Shown piece by piece: positions 5,464 through 7,247 of a stretch of 7,247 nt of DNA. Under the pieces are notes generated by a model. The model saw only the letters and a list, made by a program, of their open reading frames with translations, ran no database searches and was not told the origin of the DNA. This stretch comes from Chloroflexota bacterium (GTDB lineage: Bacteria; Chloroflexota; Dehalococcoidia; GIF9; UBA5629): NCBI GenBank assembly GCA_026389695.1, contig JAPLHI010000182.1, positions 1-7,247 of the forward strand, read 5' to 3'. Within the stretch, counting starts at the first letter, position 1. Every line of letters begins with the position of its first letter. A program made the translations under genes and the position numbers.

Positions 5464-5835
5464 TTAAAGAGAGGCGAGGTAAGCTTTTATCGCCTGACGC
5501 GTGGTATACCAATTCCTTCCCCTTTTCGTAGCTTCAATGCACCCCAGGCGCGCCAGCAGGCTGAGGTATTCCTGTCTGTAGGGGGTATCCATACAGGCAT
5601 CCCGTAATGGGATCCATTTCTCTTCCGGTTGGGGAGATTTGATCACCGGTTTGCAGGCTTCGAGATAAAGATTGAGGCTGTTTTCCACCGCACGCCCGAC
5701 AAAGTTTTCCAGTGCATTGGTATTCCCGGAATCAGCCTTTGCCAGCACAGAATAATACTGCTTGCGGTTTACACGCAGGATGACGGTGGGGGGGGTATTC
5801 GCCGCGCATGCGCCGTTCGGTTTTGGTATTACCAT
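5464..5835 (-). pseudogene. C-terminal fragment of a Fic-family protein
   Basis: The recognisable part starts PPTVILRVNRKQYYSVLAKA and continues DSGNTNALENFVGRAVENSL, the helix that ends the Fic fold (compare YPPxxIxxxxRkxYYxALekADxGd.xpfv.fva.ave.sL). A winged-helix-like tail follows (TPYRQEYLSLLARLG...GRNWYTTRQAIKAYL), common after Fic domains. Fic enzymes transfer AMP or other phosphate groups to target proteins using an HPFx(D/E)GNGR loop. That loop is absent, so the fragment cannot be active. The frame seems shifted at a run of eight C residues (5788-5795 on the plus strand as G): with seven, the text would read MRGEYPPTVI, a better family match. It lies downstream of the frl genes in the same direction. 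The ATG at 5835 is not thought to be a true start. Confidence 0.75.
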
Positions 5836-5936
5836 GTTGCCAGATACGGGCTTTCTTTCGAGGCTGTCTTCTTTTTATCAACAGACTTCTCTGCAACAGG
5901 GCTGTTAATGTTAGTAATAGGGTTGTCCGTATCCAT
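5829..5936 (-). pseudogene. Truncated start of a third operon gene after frlD
   Basis: A 35-codon frame beginning MDTDNPITNINSP starts inside the last codons of frlD (26-base overlap) and ends YLATW then TAA, at the border of the Fic fragment. GGAG lies just upstream; an in-frame ATG at 5945 (MEP...) is an alternative. The polar, Lys/Ser-rich leader ending SPYLATW is like the cytoplasmic N-terminus of an ABC-transporter permease, which would fit an Amadori-sugar uptake operon. That identification is a guess. Confidence 0.35.
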
Positions 5937-6723
5937 AGGCTCCATAATGGGTACAGTTTTCAGCCGCAGACTGAGCTGCCAGTTTCATTGCTGCCTGTAT
6001 CGAAACACCCTGGGCAGTTTCAACCAAAAATCGCGCCGCGAAGGCATCACCAGCTCCAAGTGAGTCGATTGTTTCCACTGGCAGAATATCTTGATGATAT
6101 AAAGTAATGCCATCATAAACCCATGAGCCTTCTTTGCCCCGGGTCATAACCACCAATTTCGGGCCTAATGAAATCATTATGCGCATCAGTCGATCGCGTT
6201 CATCGTTGTTGATATTAGCCAGGGATAAAAAGGTAATGTCACAATGCGGAAGAACACCCTGTAAATATTCCTGATCGCAGCGATCCGAGAGATCGAAGGA
6301 AAGAAGGCGGCTGGCGGTTTTTAATTCTACAAGCTGTTCTTCTAAAAAGCTGTAAACGCTCGTATGGACAAGATCGAAAGTCCGAATGTAGGCCAGATCA
6401 TCATCCATCAGCCGGATATATTGAGAGGCTCCGGCATCGCTTTTACCAAAAACCCGATCTCCATCTACCACACTCACACTGCTATAAGCAGTGGGGATAC
6501 CTTCCAATTCCTTACATCGAGAAACATCCAGGCCCTCCTGCCGCAAGGAATTCAGGATTAAGGCACCAGATTCATCCTTGCCCACATAGCCTAGGTAAGC
6601 AGCCTCAGCGCCATATCGATGCGCAAGTACAGCCACATTCACTGCATTTCCGCCAGGGAATTTGGTGCGCAGATGGATATAGGTATCTACTGTGTTATCG
6701 CCAACACCTAGGATGCGCGTCAT
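5911..6723 (-). CDS. frlD: PfkB-family fructoselysine 6-kinase (FrlD-like)
   Basis: The 270-residue protein is a complete ribokinase/PfkB sugar kinase. It starts ILGVGDNTVDTY (4-15) and has the PfkB first signature PGGNAVNVAVLAHRYGAE (23-40). The second signature, DSLGAGDAFAARF, lies near 220-232 with the catalytic base D226 in GAGD. The GDN.VD.Y start, GGNAVNVAV and short length (about 260) match FrlD of Escherichia coli rather than ribokinase or fructokinase. FrlD uses ATP to make fructoselysine 6-phosphate in the cytoplasm. Its ATG follows the frlB stop by one base (TAA A ATG), so translation is coupled; no strong separate ribosome binding site is seen. A related substrate such as glucoselysine or another fructosamine is possible. 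Confidence 0.88.
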   Translation of the reverse strand: MTRILGVGDNTVDTYIHLRTKFPGGNAVNVAVLAHRYGAEAAYLGYVGKDESGALILNSLRQEGLDVSRCKELEGIPTAYSSVSVVDGDRVFGKSDAGASQYIRLMDDDLAYIRTFDLVHTSVYSFLEEQLVELKTASRLLSFDLSDRCDQEYLQGVLPHCDITFLSLANINNDERDRLMRIMISLGPKLVVMTRGKEGSWVYDGITLYHQDILPVETIDSLGAGDAFAARFLVETAQGVSIQAAMKLAAQSAAENCTHYGAYGYGQPYY

Positions 6724-6724
6724 T

Positions 6725-7247
6725 TTAGTATTCGAATTTCCACATATAGCGGCGGGTGGAGAGCGGGTGGTTATGCCACACCGATAGGTGTTGTGGGAAA
6801 CGATCCACAGCGCTCGACAGGATCATTGGTGCTACGATGGCGCGCACTTCCGGATCGATGCCTTTCATCTCATAATCCTTTGAGTCATAGACCACCAGGC
6901 GCTCAGTATATTTCTTGCAGAAGCGTTCAACGCGCTCAACGATCAGGCGGGAGGCATCTTCACCCTTGAACAGGAATACCGGGGTATTCTGATCAAGCAC
7001 CTCAAACGGGCCATGGAAGAATTCAGCCGCTTCGCCCACATACGTGCGCATCCACTGCATTTCCATCAAAACACAAACGCCAAAGGCATAAGCTGTGGAG
7101 TAATTTGGCCCGGAACCCATGATCATCATGAAGTCATCATCTTTATACAGGCGGGCTTCTTCAGCACCACGGAGGTCGCTGGCTTCGGCCGCGTCAGCCA
7201 GAGCGCCAGGCAGGGCATTCAGGTTCTTTATGATCCTATCGGCCAGT
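6725..7247 (-). CDS. frlB: SIS-domain fructoselysine-6-phosphate deglycase (FrlB-like), C-terminal half
   Basis: The frame is open to the right edge, giving the last 173 residues or so of a protein usually about 340 long. It shows a sugar-isomerase (SIS) domain: FMMIMGSGPNYSTAYAFG (phosphate-sugar binding loop), then GEAAEFFHGPFEVLD, the loop typical of FrlB and the GlmS isomerase group, and a C-terminus HNHPLSTRRYMWKFEY. FrlB hydrolyses fructoselysine 6-phosphate to lysine and glucose 6-phosphate. Direct coupling to an frlD-like kinase supports this over glucosamine-6-phosphate deaminase or synthase. The ATG codons at 7129-7120 are internal. The N-terminal SIS domain, promoter and transport genes lie outside the window. 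Confidence 0.87.
   Translation of the reverse strand, partial: LADRIIKNLNALPGALADAAEASDLRGAEEARLYKDDDFMMIMGSGPNYSTAYAFGVCVLMEMQWMRTYVGEAAEFFHGPFEVLDQNTPVFLFKGEDASRLIVERVERFCKKYTERLVVYDSKDYEMKGIDPEVRAIVAPMILSSAVDRFPQHLSVWHNHPLSTRRYMWKFEY

Noticed and set aside
1..7247. CRISPR arrays, tRNA or rRNA genes
   Set aside because: No regularly spaced repeats and no tRNA or rRNA signature sequences were seen on either strand.

Overview
The window reads as a bacterial accessory region with many broken edges. Base composition is moderate, with an obviously GC-richer transposase gene between AT-richer flanks. The taxon cannot be fixed from sequence alone. The mix of a fructosamine-degradation operon, a MASE1 sensor, an ELS-type IS110 transposase and an integron-type integrase relic would fit an environmental or gut anaerobe. 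Chloroflexota or Firmicutes are guesses only. Apart from the IS110 transposase, every recognisable gene is on the minus strand.

Layout, left to right. (1) <1-883: N-terminal membrane sensor part (MASE1) of a protein that runs off the left edge. (2) 884-1556: no intact gene, but three things: a structured 70-bp repeat (1051-1120) that recurs upstream of the transposase, a long hairpin (1133-1211), and a decayed piece of an integron-type tyrosine recombinase (about 1250-1518, minus). (3) 1557-3307: a leftward operon of a TetR/AcrR regulator, a small His-rich four-helix membrane protein (DUF4405-like) and a flavodoxin-fold NAD(P)H:quinone-type oxidoreductase. It has a recognisable promoter and a palindromic operator candidate. 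The regulator carries an apparent single-base frameshift near its 3' end: the lost frame ends in an ATGA overlap with the next gene. (4) 3535-3560: intrinsic terminator facing left. (5) About 3571-4972: an IS110-family insertion sequence with its leader, which probably encodes the guide (bridge) RNA, and a 16-bp inverted repeat after the transposase. (6) 4973-5463: no confident gene; a 9-bp inverted-repeat operator/promoter-like site at its right end. (7) 5464-5936: the C-terminal fragment of a Fic-family protein abutting the truncated start of another gene. (8) 5911-7247: two tightly coupled genes, frlD-like fructoselysine 6-kinase and the C-terminal half of frlB-like fructoselysine-6-phosphate deglycase.

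Functionally, the right edge is catabolism of Amadori products: the kinase phosphorylates fructoselysine-type sugars and the deglycase splits them to glucose 6-phosphate plus the amine. The operon seems to have continued into a third gene, now cut after 35 codons. The central operon looks like a TetR-controlled redox/quinone stress module. The most interesting non-coding signal is the repeat pair at 1051 and 3571. It holds an identical 19-base core, and a short upstream stem is partly kept by compensatory and wobble changes, which suggests selection on an RNA. The simplest reading is the left-end guide RNA of IS110-type elements, one copy with its transposase and one orphaned.
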